64,000 nucleotides of DNA from JAAAOZ01 sp964496595 (GTDB lineage: Bacteria; Chloroflexota; Anaerolineae; B4-G1; SLSP01): assembly GCA_964496595.1 (NCBI GenBank), contig CAZCAI010000004.1, positions 11,211 through 75,210 of the forward strand, in the 5' to 3' direction. Positions 7,977-15,855 of the stretch are shown here, in pieces. Position 1 is the stretch's first letter. The number at the start of each line of letters is the position of its first letter. Position numbers and translations under genes: made by a program. The notes below the pieces were generated by a model. It worked only from the letters and a program-made list of their open reading frames with translations, did not search any database and was not told the origin of the DNA.

Positions 7977-8991
7977 GGGCACCTCCTTGTAGGCGCGACC
8001 ACAAAATCAACAAGCCCGCCGCGATCAAGGGCGGCCCCATCACCACCAAGTGCAACACGAGCCCCACGGCCAGCGCGCGGTCGCTCGAGACGCCGAACAA
8101 CCCCAGCGCGACGACGCAGACGCCCTCGAAGACGCCCAGCCGTCCTGGCGTGGGCACCGCCGCGCCGCCCAACATCAGCGCCGCCTGGAGGAAGATCGCC
8201 GCGCCGATAGAGTGAATGCCGAAGGCAGCCATCACGGCCCAGTTGGCCGCCATCCCCAAGCCCCACGTGACCACCGTCCATAGCAGCGCCCACGCGGAGG
8301 ATTTGGGCTGGCGAATCGCCTCCAAACCTTGCGCGATGCCCTGCAAACGCGGCATCAGCGCCGCGACCCAGGCGTCGGGCAGCCAGGTCAACAGCTTCCG
8401 CAGCCACGCGAAGAGCGTCGCTTGCCAGTGCAATCCGGCCCAGAGCACGCCCATGCCCAAGATAAAGACCAAGGCGGTGCCCCACGTCGATTGCTGGAAC
8501 CATTGCGTCTGCGGCCCCCACGCCAACAGCAACAGCCCGCAGACGACCAGCGCCAGGAGATCCCACACCTTCTCGATGGCGATGCTACCCAGCGCCTCCG
8601 ATGCGCCGACATCGCGCTCCGGGCTGATCCACATCGCGCGGACGACGTGGCCGCCCTGCATCGGCACCACCAAATTCGCCGCCTGGCCGACCAAGAGCGC
8701 AGTCATCACGGGAAGCAGCCGCGCCATCGAGCGATAAAGCAGCGCCTGCCAGCGCCACGCCCGCGAGAAAAAGGTGCCCGCAATCGCCAACGTACTCACC
8801 AGCACCCAGCGATAATTCGCCGAGGTGAGCGCCTGCTGCACGGCCAACCAATCCAGCTCCCGCGCCAGCAGCCACGCGATCACCGCCAGCGTGATCAAGC
8901 CAAAGCCCCAGCGAACGAGCCGCCCGTTGGCGACCTTGCGCATCTGCACCGTATTCAACTTACCGAGTTGCTCACTTGCCCATCGATTCAT
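7963..8991 (-). CDS. Lysylphosphatidylglycerol synthase TM-region / UPF0104-type membrane protein
   Basis: A 342-residue polytopic membrane protein with about seven to eight hydrophobic segments. It matches the flippase-like MprF/AglD membrane region (UPF0104), with the family landmarks VGQAANLVVPMQGGHVVRAMW and IAIEKVWDLLAL. Members move or flip lipids or act alongside glycosyltransferases. The C-terminal catalytic domain of true MprF is absent. It is the first gene of a pair with the family 2 glycosyltransferase, so a role in building or translocating a glycolipid is inferred. No clear ribosome-binding site precedes the ATG at 8991. Confidence 0.82.
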   Translation of the reverse strand: MNRWASEQLGKLNTVQMRKVANGRLVRWGFGLITLAVIAWLLARELDWLAVQQALTSANYRWVLVSTLAIAGTFFSRAWRWQALLYRSMARLLPVMTALLVGQAANLVVPMQGGHVVRAMWISPERDVGASEALGSIAIEKVWDLLALVVCGLLLLAWGPQTQWFQQSTWGTALVFILGMGVLWAGLHWQATLFAWLRKLLTWLPDAWVAALMPRLQGIAQGLEAIRQPKSSAWALLWTVVTWGLGMAANWAVMAAFGIHSIGAAIFLQAALMLGGAAVPTPGRLGVFEGVCVVALGLFGVSSDRALAVGLVLHLVVMGPPLIAAGLLILWSRLQGGALESA

Positions 8992-9083
8992 AAATACTTA
9001 CGCCATACCTTCCTTCTCACCTTCTATTTTTTCACTCGTTCGTAGTCAGGCACGAAACGAAGTGGCGTGCCGTCATGATCTCC

Positions 9084-9127
9084 TAAAAAAACTCCTCCGC
9101 TTGAGCCTTTTAGGCTCCGCTTCGAGG
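9084..9127 (-). terminator. Terminator of the S26/C25/GH operon
   Basis: On the minus strand, an imperfect hairpin (CCTC...GAGG outside, GAGCC/GGCTC inside) is followed by seven T residues (A-run at 9085-9091 on the plus strand). It lies just past the 9144 stop codon. Confidence 0.55.
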
Positions 9128-9143
9128 CTGACTACAAACCGAC

Positions 9144-10469
9144 CTAGTCCCGCACATACGAAAGCCACGTCTCCCCGAACGGCGTCCACGTACCCGTCTC
9201 TAAATTGATGATGTTGCCGGTGGGATAGTCCGGGTAGCCCAGGCTGAACCAGCACCAGCGCTGCACCAAACGTCCGCCATCGGTCGGATCGCCCAGCGCC
9301 GGATCGGAGGCCGTGAGGAAGAATTGCCACGTCTCGCGCAGGAACTCGGCCATCCGCGCCTCCGGGAATCCGTAATCCGGCGGCATCGGGACGCCAAACT
9401 CGGAGATGATGAGCGGCTGTCCTCTGTAACCGTGCGCGGCCATCCAGCGCCGAAACTCATAGATCTGGGCGCGAAACGCCGCCAAATTGCCGGAATCATC
9501 CACGCCGTAGAGGACGCCGGTGTTGTCGGGTAAGCCCGGCGGAATATCGACGCCCCACGCATCGCGCTCCTCGCGCAGCATGTAGTTGTGGATGTGCCAC
9601 GCCTGCGCGGGCAGCGACGCGCCGTAACTCGCGTGGTAGGCCGCCAGCGCCCGCTCTAGATAGCGATGTCGCAGCGCCGAGGGCTGCGCGATGCCGCCCG
9701 CCGCCACCACAGCGCCGGGATCGCCCGCTTTGATGGCCGTGTAGGCCTCGTGATAAAGCTGGGCGTAGACCTCCGGCGTGACGTTGTCCTGCCAGCGCAC
9801 ATCCGGCTCGTTGGAGATCAACCAGAGCGAGCCGGGGCGCGCCGCCGCGACCGCCGTCAACGTCGGGGCCTCCGGCGAGAGCTTTCCGCCCCGGAAGCGC
9901 ACGGTCTGTGCGTACTCCACGCCGGGCGGGATCACGGGCGACGAGCGCGCCGCCCAATCCATCACCCAACCGACCTCCAACGCAGCAAGCACATCCACGA
10001 TCTGCGAGGAGCTTGCGCCGTAGGGAACGGACACGCCCAAGCGGAAGCGCTCACCCGGCGGGACGTTGAAGCCCGCAGGCGGCGGGGGCGGCGGCGCATC
10101 CACGAGACTCTCTGGCGTTGGTGTGGGCGCGGACGTCGAGGTCATCGCGACCTCGGCGGTGGGGATGACGGCGGATGCTTGAGAAAGTGTGGGCGTAGGT
10201 GTGGGCGGCGGTGTCGATGGGAGCGAAGCCGGCGCTTTCGTGGACGTCGGCGCCGGGGACGGCGTGCGCGCCGTCCCCGGCGTGCGCGTCGGGATCAGCG
10301 GCTCCGGCGTGCGCGTGGACGCTGGCGTCGAGGTCGACGTCGGCCCGACCAGCAGCAACGCAGTCGCAGCGCCATCCGGCAGCGTCGAAAGGCCGATCAA
10401 GATCCCGCCGATCAAGATCAGCCCCAGGCCCGCGATGGGTATGATGTAGGTGTAACGTTTTTTTGTCAT
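9144..10469 (-). CDS. Membrane-anchored GH-A-type glycoside hydrolase-like protein
   Basis: 441 residues: an N-terminal membrane anchor (about 8-45), a Thr/Pro/Ser linker (about 46-145), then a TIM-barrel-like domain (about 150-441). Two phrases fit the catalytic glutamates of clan GH-A hydrolases: LWLISNEPD (acid/base Glu of an N-E-P motif) and PLIISEFG (nucleophile Glu). HIHNYML and WCWFSLGYP are further aromatic cleft-like stretches. The family could be related to GH128 or GH39; this is a resemblance only. It is the last gene of the operon with the C25 peptidase and S26 fusion. A role in degrading or remodelling an extracellular glycan is inferred. Confidence 0.65.
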   Translation of the reverse strand: MTKKRYTYIIPIAGLGLILIGGILIGLSTLPDGAATALLLVGPTSTSTPASTRTPEPLIPTRTPGTARTPSPAPTSTKAPASLPSTPPPTPTPTLSQASAVIPTAEVAMTSTSAPTPTPESLVDAPPPPPPAGFNVPPGERFRLGVSVPYGASSSQIVDVLAALEVGWVMDWAARSSPVIPPGVEYAQTVRFRGGKLSPEAPTLTAVAAARPGSLWLISNEPDVRWQDNVTPEVYAQLYHEAYTAIKAGDPGAVVAAGGIAQPSALRHRYLERALAAYHASYGASLPAQAWHIHNYMLREERDAWGVDIPPGLPDNTGVLYGVDDSGNLAAFRAQIYEFRRWMAAHGYRGQPLIISEFGVPMPPDYGFPEARMAEFLRETWQFFLTASDPALGDPTDGGRLVQRWCWFSLGYPDYPTGNIINLETGTWTPFGETWLSYVRD

Positions 10470-10479
10470 ATCTAAGACA

Positions 10480-10512
10480 CAGTGTATTGCGTATTGCGTA
10501 ATTCGTAATAAA
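10480..10512. repeat. Short AT-rich tandem repeat in intergenic gap
   Basis: The 46-base gap between two genes holds GTATTGCGTATTGCGTA with a following AATTCGTAAT. It is similar in style to TTCGCAATTC repeats at about 6897-6920. No gene or promoter is evident. Confidence 0.4.
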
Positions 10513-10515
10513 AGT

Positions 10516-12639
10516 TCATTCGTCTTGATGCCCTTGCATCGGCAGGGCGGGATCGCCCAGCAAGATGAAGCTCACCTCGGCGTCTCGCGCGGAGGCGGCG
10601 CGCCAGCCTTGGAGCAGCGCATCGCCCAGGCGCGCGCCCTCGACCCAGGCTTGGCGGAACGCCAGCGCCATCGGGCGCTGGTCGGCGGTCGTCGTCTCGC
10701 CCGTCGGCCCGACGAGCGCCGCTACACCCTCCGGCGCGCGGAGCCACGCCTCGCCCAGCCCCTCGTGCGTCGGATGGGTGATGTTGGCGCATAGGCACGT
10801 CCAGGCGACGACGACGGTCGGCGCCCGCCACGCGCCGGCATCCTCGCGGGTGAGAAGCTGCTGGTCGCTCAGCATCGGCAGGCTTCCGTGCCCCGAGTAG
10901 GTTATTATAACCGATCTATCCGATTCTGCGCGCAGCCAACGGAGGAGCTTGGCGCGTGCATCCGTCTCCGATGCGGAGAGGCGCGCATCGGAGGGGGCCA
11001 CTTCCGCCAGGTCATCGGCCAGCGCATCGAAGGACGGCTCATCATCGACAAGTAACATGTGTCGGAGCGGCGGCGACCACGCTAACGTTTTCTCCACCAT
11101 AACCGCGACCTCGGTCGCTGTTGTCGCCGGGAAACGGCCCACGGCAATCAATGGTTCACCATCCTGGCCCTGAACCAGCGCGTGATCGGAGGGCGTGCGG
11201 CCCATCACCGCCGTTCGCACCCATCCGGTCGGAACCAGCGGCTGATCCGGCTGCCAGAGCGCCGCCGGATCGGCCACGGCATCACCCACCAGCAGGAGAT
11301 AGCGCAATTGCCCTCGGTCGTGCAGCGTTTGCACGGCATCTCGAATGGCGCGCGCGGTCGGCAAGCCCTCGCTAAATGTATCGTAGACCTGCGCGGGTGT
11401 GACGAGCGTCACAGTCAGACCCTCGGTCTCGCGCACGGCCAGCAAGGGAGCCAGCGGCGCGTGGAACTCGCGGGGCGCGATGATCAAGTAGGAGGTCGCC
11501 AGCAGCGTGGGCATGGAGAGCGCCTCCCGCGGGCGGATGAGATCCGGGGCCGGCGCCGCCTCTGGCCGGCCGATCCAGCCCTGCCCGCCGGGTTCCTGGG
11601 GAAGACAACGCCGTCCACCTTCAACCTGGGCGATTTCGCCCACTTCCGCGTGCCAGATCTCTCCGGATGATGAGGCTATCAGGAGATGAACGTCGTCGGG
11701 CACGTCCTCCCAACAGGCCGCCGAAGCGCTCGTCGCGCGCCACTGCGCCCATCCTTCATCATCACCGAAGCGTAGGTTGCGCGTCCAGGTAATCGTGATG
11801 GCGTCAATCCACGTCACATCGACGGGCGCGCCGGTATCGCCGGGCGCATCTAAGACCAAGGTGTGCAAGTCGGCGCCGTCGGTCGCCAACGCCACATCTT
11901 CGACCGCCCACGCCGTCATTTCGGAGCCATCCCAGAAGTGATCGCTCACCTCCGCACCGTCCCACAGGACGCGCAGGTGATGATCCGGCGATTGGGGCGC
12001 GCGGCTCTGACCCCACACGCGCAGACCCAAGGCGACGGGGCCGGAAACGGCGTCGGTCAGGGGGAGCGTGAGCGTCAGGACATCGGGCGCGAAGAGCGAG
12101 CGCCAGAACCACGGGCGCGTTGTCGGGGCGGCGGCGCGGTAGACGAGATCGGGGGCGTGGCGCAGCGTGGCGGTCGTTGTCACCTGGAAGGGCGCGTGCA
12201 GCGAGGTTGACGGCGCGGATGACATTGGCGTCCCCGGCGACCCCAATGTCAAAGTGTACGTGCCCGCCGGGCCGAGATCCTCCAGATCCATCGTCGTCTG
12301 GCCGGAGAAGAGCAGGCCGGGGCCATGCGGCGCGTCGATCCACTGGGTCGGGACGTCGCGTCCGGCCTGTTGGAGGCGCACGTTTTCGTGGCTCAGCGTC
12401 GTGGGATCGAGGCCCTGGGCGCGCCACCAATCGGCGCCTAACCAGCGCGGGCCATCGGCGCGGACGGCGAGCGTCCATTGAAAAGGGGGCGAGGGCGGCG
12501 TGGCCGGGCTTGAGGGGGAAGTCGAAGGGCGCGCGCCACATCTGGCGAGGCCGAGGCCGGCCAACAGCACAAGGCCAACCGCCAGCAGGAGGCTATGCGG
12601 ATGACGTCTCACTGATGCTGGCTCCGATGTTGACTCCAC
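10516..12639 (-). CDS. C25 (gingipain-like) cysteine peptidase, exported
   Basis: 707 residues. An N-terminal hydrophobic signal/anchor (about 16-33, ending LARC, a poor lipobox) is followed by a Pro/Ser linker, beta-rich domains and a C-terminal peptidase C25 domain (about 380-700). Landmarks are YLIIAPREF, RYLLLVGDA, VGRFPATTATEV, IITYSGHGS with catalytic His584, and VVAWTCLCAN with Cys615 and Cys617. Either cysteine could be the nucleophile; His-to-Cys617 spacing (33) equals that of gingipain R from memory. ILLGDPALPM closes the domain. The first 31 bases overlap the end of the S26-like fusion gene, which implies translational coupling. It probably acts outside the membrane. Confidence 0.78.
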   Translation of the reverse strand: MESTSEPASVRRHPHSLLLAVGLVLLAGLGLARCGARPSTSPSSPATPPSPPFQWTLAVRADGPRWLGADWWRAQGLDPTTLSHENVRLQQAGRDVPTQWIDAPHGPGLLFSGQTTMDLEDLGPAGTYTLTLGSPGTPMSSAPSTSLHAPFQVTTTATLRHAPDLVYRAAAPTTRPWFWRSLFAPDVLTLTLPLTDAVSGPVALGLRVWGQSRAPQSPDHHLRVLWDGAEVSDHFWDGSEMTAWAVEDVALATDGADLHTLVLDAPGDTGAPVDVTWIDAITITWTRNLRFGDDEGWAQWRATSASAACWEDVPDDVHLLIASSSGEIWHAEVGEIAQVEGGRRCLPQEPGGQGWIGRPEAAPAPDLIRPREALSMPTLLATSYLIIAPREFHAPLAPLLAVRETEGLTVTLVTPAQVYDTFSEGLPTARAIRDAVQTLHDRGQLRYLLLVGDAVADPAALWQPDQPLVPTGWVRTAVMGRTPSDHALVQGQDGEPLIAVGRFPATTATEVAVMVEKTLAWSPPLRHMLLVDDEPSFDALADDLAEVAPSDARLSASETDARAKLLRWLRAESDRSVIITYSGHGSLPMLSDQQLLTREDAGAWRAPTVVVAWTCLCANITHPTHEGLGEAWLRAPEGVAALVGPTGETTTADQRPMALAFRQAWVEGARLGDALLQGWRAASARDAEVSFILLGDPALPMQGHQDE

Positions 12640-14195
12640 AGCCAGGCACCCACGCCGATGAGCAGCAGGCCCACGCCGATGCCGCCGCCGAGTAGGAGAA
12701 GATTAAGGGCGCGATCGGGGCGCACCGAGGAGGTCGGCGCCTCGCCTTCCACGGCGGGACGGGTCGGGGTCGGAGAGGCGGTAGGGGACGGCGCGGGTGT
12801 GGCGGCATCGCCTTCAGCAAGCGCGCGCGAGGTCGCGGGCGCCGACGGCGTCACGATGGGCGAATCCGCCTCCACGCCGGGTTCGGGCGTGGGAGATCGG
12901 GGCGGCGTGACGGTCGGGGTCGGCGCATCGGCATCGGGAGTAGGAGTTGGCGTCGCCGTCGCGCCGGGCGTCGCCGTCGTGATGCGGAAGGGGGTCGCCG
13001 TGGCGGTGGCGTTCGAGGCGTCCTCGCACGCGCCGGTGACGCTCAAGGCGATCTTGAAATCCTCCTCGGTGTCATCCTTGTAAAGCACTCGCAGCGTGTG
13101 GGTCTCATCCTCGCACGGGCAGACGGTCGTTGTGTCGGTGTTGGAGACGAGCTGCCCATCCAAATATGCTTCCTGAACGTGTTCGACGCGCCAACGCAAC
13201 GTCGTACACGTACCGGCGGCCAGATCCTCCTGATCCGCCTGGAACATGACGGAGGGCGTGGGTGTAGGGGGCGGCGCGGTGGTCGTCGGTTGGGGCGAGG
13301 GGGAGGCCGTTGGCGTCCGCGTGGGACGGCGCGTGGGGGTAGCGGTGGCCTGCGGCTTCGGCGTGGACGTGGGCGTCGGCGTGTCGTTGACCATCGGCGT
13401 CACCGGCCCGAACATCTCGCCCTCGCTGCCGTCGTCCGGCGCATCCTGGAGCTGATACTCGTAGGCGACGCCGGGCGTCACGTTCACGTCATAGGCATCG
13501 TAGCGGGCGCCGACGATATCGTTTTCGCCGGGCACAAAATCTACGGGGCTTTCCTCGCCGGGGATTTCGACAAAAATCGTCTCAAACTCGCCCTCTTCCC
13601 CCTCACGACGCCAGATCAAGAAGCCCAAATTGCCAGTCTCGCTGGCCGTCTCCCAATGGAGGTGGACCTCACTATCCTCCCACTCGGCGGTGAATTCGGT
13701 CACGGTGACGGCGGCGTAGACGCCGGAGACGGTGACAGCCAACAGCAGCAGAAGTAGAATCCAGCTTTTGAGGCGGGAGAGCACGCCCCACACCTCGCCG
13801 CCGACGCGATGGCCTAGAGCGCGCACGCGCTCGCGGCGTTGGCGGCGGGGCGCCCGGCGATAGTAGCAGGCATCGTCGCGATAGGCGGCGGTTACGCGGC
13901 CGCGGATCGCGGCGGGCGGCCACGGGGGATCGAGCCGCCGATGGGCGTCGCCCTTGGTGAGGACGCGATCCGCGCGCCGGCCCACGTAGCGATGGAGGTA
14001 ATTCTCGCGCTCGCCGCGCACGAGCACCCAATCGCCCAGGCGGAGCGCCGCGTCAGTGATCGGCTCGACCATCACCACATCGCCCGGGCGGAGCGTGGGG
14101 GCCATGCTCGCCCCGCGCACACGCAGCCGCACCGGTTGGTCAAGATCGTCCGTGAATATATCGGCCCAAGCCCGTGACCATTTCTTTGTCTCCAT
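12609..14195 (-). CDS. S26/S24-type peptidase domain fused to a surface protein with Thr/Pro linkers
   Basis: 528 residues. The N-terminal domain (about 20-110) reads VRGASMAPTLRPGDVVMVEP with Ser30, ENYLHRYV with His68, and LTKGDAHRRLDPP. This is the pattern of ER-type (S26B, SipW/Sec11-like) signal peptidases, where His replaces Lys. A strongly basic stretch (113-131) precedes a single membrane segment (about 146-166). Then come an Ig/FN3-like domain (about 168-265), a Thr/Pro linker, a second small domain with four Cys (about 325-400), another linker, and a C-terminal membrane segment (about 500-520). The positive-inside rule would put the peptidase domain in the cytoplasm, unlike normal signal peptidases. 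Transcription appears leaderless. Confidence 0.75.
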   Translation of the reverse strand: METKKWSRAWADIFTDDLDQPVRLRVRGASMAPTLRPGDVVMVEPITDAALRLGDWVLVRGERENYLHRYVGRRADRVLTKGDAHRRLDPPWPPAAIRGRVTAAYRDDACYYRRAPRRQRRERVRALGHRVGGEVWGVLSRLKSWILLLLLLAVTVSGVYAAVTVTEFTAEWEDSEVHLHWETASETGNLGFLIWRREGEEGEFETIFVEIPGEESPVDFVPGENDIVGARYDAYDVNVTPGVAYEYQLQDAPDDGSEGEMFGPVTPMVNDTPTPTSTPKPQATATPTRRPTRTPTASPSPQPTTTAPPPTPTPSVMFQADQEDLAAGTCTTLRWRVEHVQEAYLDGQLVSNTDTTTVCPCEDETHTLRVLYKDDTEEDFKIALSVTGACEDASNATATATPFRITTATPGATATPTPTPDADAPTPTVTPPRSPTPEPGVEADSPIVTPSAPATSRALAEGDAATPAPSPTASPTPTRPAVEGEAPTSSVRPDRALNLLLLGGGIGVGLLLIGVGAWLWSQHRSQHQ

Positions 14196-14202
14196 ACGGA
14201 GA

Positions 14203-14230
14203 ATTATACCGCAAAAGAGGTCTTGTTCAA
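14203..14230 (-). promoter_or_regulatory. Promoter of the S26/C25/GH operon (leaderless)
   Basis: TTGAAC (14225-14230) and TATAAT (14203-14208) on the minus strand are spaced by 16 bases. The -10 ends only 7 bases before the ATG (14195), so the transcript should start at or next to the initiation codon. Confidence 0.7.
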
Positions 14231-14330
14231 TGATTGTCTTGTTTTATGGAAGGTACTGGGGAATCAGCGGGGAAACTTCGGGGTTTATCTTCTGGCAGTC
14301 AAGAGCGAAGTGCAGAAGCAATTTATACTA

Positions 14331-14684
14331 TCAATACGCTATACCGGCTTCCCATTTGATCTCATCGATCTCTTGCCGCAACAGCGGCAGCCGGTTCTGG
14401 ATAATGTCCCAAACAATTTCGTCCGAAACAACATCATACCCATGAGCAAGTACATTTCGGAAGCCAATGATGCGATGGTATTCACTGATCCTCGAAAGTA
14501 ATTGCATATCAACCTGCTTCAGACGGTTGAGGGCTTCGCCAACAATCTCAAACTGCCGTTCGACCGCAGAGCGCAACATAACATCCGTTTTATAATCCTC
14601 AAACTTTTTGTCCGCAGTGAATTCAGTGATCAGATCAACCGCCTGATCCACATCATAGATCAGCTTTTTAGCCGCCAGTTCCAT
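14331..14684 (-). CDS. hepT: HepT-like toxin (DUF86 HEPN RNase)
   Basis: A 117-residue helical HEPN ribonuclease or AMPylation target, toxin of the MntA/HepT type VII toxin-antitoxin system. The catalytic motif R-x4-H-x-Y appears as RNVLAHGY in the C-terminal half. VERQFEIVGEALNRL is the usual family helix. The ATG at 14684 (MELAAKKLIYDVDQ) is chosen over an upstream start because it overlaps the end of mntA by 17 bases, as is usual for this pair. In known systems the MntA partner adenylylates the HEPN tyrosine to silence it. The AT-rich coding suggests horizontal acquisition. Confidence 0.88.
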   Translation of the reverse strand: MELAAKKLIYDVDQAVDLITEFTADKKFEDYKTDVMLRSAVERQFEIVGEALNRLKQVDMQLLSRISEYHRIIGFRNVLAHGYDVVSDEIVWDIIQNRLPLLRQEIDEIKWEAGIAY

Positions 14685-14982
14685 AGACCACCATCCTATC
14701 CCGCAAGATCGCTTGTCGAAAATACGGGTTCTTGATCGCTCTTTCTTCAACCAAATCAACAGAACGTTCAAAAAGCCGCTCCAAGGCCTCTTTCAAGCCA
14801 AAATAACGATCAAACGCGCCATGGGGGCGAGAATCTTCAAAGACGACCAGAAAATCCATGTCGCTTTGCTGAGGATCAAAATCCTCTCTGGTTACCGAAC
14901 CAAACACTTCTAATCGCTGGACGCCATAGGCAACACACAACTCGATGAGTTTATCCTCATACGCTTTAATCTCTAGCGCCAT
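14668..14982 (-). CDS. mntA: MntA-like nucleotidyltransferase antitoxin
   Basis: A 104-residue minimal nucleotidyltransferase. The signature GSVTREDFDPQQSDMDFLV fits GSx10DxD, with both metal-binding aspartates intact and a further acid in RSVDLVEE. It is the antitoxin that modifies HepT by AMP transfer in characterised pairs. The ATG at 14982 follows AGGAGAGGAA. It overlaps hepT, and both lie as an isolated unit flanked by non-coding DNA, typical of a mobile defence or stabilisation module. Confidence 0.88.
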   Translation of the reverse strand: MALEIKAYEDKLIELCVAYGVQRLEVFGSVTREDFDPQQSDMDFLVVFEDSRPHGAFDRYFGLKEALERLFERSVDLVEERAIKNPYFRQAILRDRMVVYGTGG

Positions 14983-15480
14983 TTCCTCTCCTGTTTATAT
15001 AGATTTCCTCGAACGTCTATCGGATATTTTAGGTATTTGGACACGCGAACCACGTTGCTCCGATCTGGGGATTCGGATAAAATCGACATAAGATTGAGCG
15101 CCTATACTACCCTCATTGTACATCACCTTACGAAAGTCACCAAAGCGCGGGCGCTTCTAAGAGACAATCGCGAGGCGGACTCCGCTCATCAGGTTTGATT
15201 TTTTATCGAAGCTATTGTACTATGTCTTACAGCTAAACGCATCATTCTCCCCGAGCGGGCAAACGAAGCAGTTCTGAGGTATCTACGATCCACGAGGTTG
15301 CACGCTAAGGAATTTATCGCCCACATCAACCCCAACTTCGTTTGCCTTGAACTGGGCTAAGGACGCTCTGGCGCAACTAAGGCAATTTTCCCAGTCGATC
15401 TGCTTCGAATTCCCTGAGCAACCTCCTATTCCTTATAACGTAGTAGATAATGTAACCCTAAAACAACCAGGAGTGCGAAT
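14983..15480. other. Intergenic stretch without an intact gene
   Basis: About 500 AT-richer bases between mntA and the zinc-ribbon membrane gene. Reading the minus strand gives only broken frames. One fragment near 15250-15300 reads WIVDTSELL, faintly like the start of a PIN domain, but stops follow. It may be a decayed gene left next to the toxin-antitoxin pair. No promoter or RNA gene could be supported. Confidence 0.4.
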
Positions 15481-15828
15481 ATGAAACTTGTGACCTATCT
15501 GATCGCGGCGTTGCTGGGTTTCTTTGGTGTGATGTTCATCGTTGGCGGATCGGGAGGTATGGGATGGATCACGATCATCGTGGGCGTAATCTTGATAGCC
15601 AGCGCCGGCATGTTAATCTACCTGACGCAGGTGCGCCCGCAGAAGACGGAGACGACGATAATCCAGAAGATCGATCTCTCTGGCGATGTCAATTTGGAAC
15701 AGATGAAGTGCCGCAACTGCAACGGCACGTTGGATCGGGACGCGCTGGAGATCAAGGCCGGCGCAATTTTTGTCCATTGCCCCTACTGTGGCGCGACGTA
15801 CCAGATCGAAGAGGCGCCCAAGTGGTAA
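15481..15828 (+). CDS. Small membrane protein with C-terminal zinc ribbon
   Basis: 115 residues, unrecognised family. Two hydrophobic segments (about 4-22 and 27-48) form a hairpin that leaves a cytoplasmic C-terminal domain. This contains CRNC and CPYC pairs spaced about 28 residues apart, a four-cysteine zinc ribbon. The ATG follows CAGGAG. Its stop is 27 bases before the radical SAM gene on the same strand, so it heads that operon. A scaffold or adaptor role for the modification enzymes at the membrane is possible but is inference from position only. Confidence 0.7.
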   Translation: MKLVTYLIAALLGFFGVMFIVGGSGGMGWITIIVGVILIASAGMLIYLTQVRPQKTETTIIQKIDLSGDVNLEQMKCRNCNGTLDRDALEIKAGAIFVHCPYCGATYQIEEAPKW

Positions 15829-15855
15829 TTTCAGAGCTGATTTCGTTAGGATAGA

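Noticed and set aside
9666..10475. Arg-rich 269-codon plus-strand frame
   Set aside because: Low-complexity complement of the Thr/Pro linker and GH-like domain; composition is that of an antisense frame.
12658..13083. Gly/Val/Ala-rich plus-strand frame
   Set aside because: Antisense of the Thr/Pro linker repeats; such VGVGVGV patterns recur opposite every linker in the window.
14983..15300. PIN-type toxin gene behind mntA
   Set aside because: Only a nine-residue resemblance followed by stop codons; kept as a note on possible decay, not as a gene.
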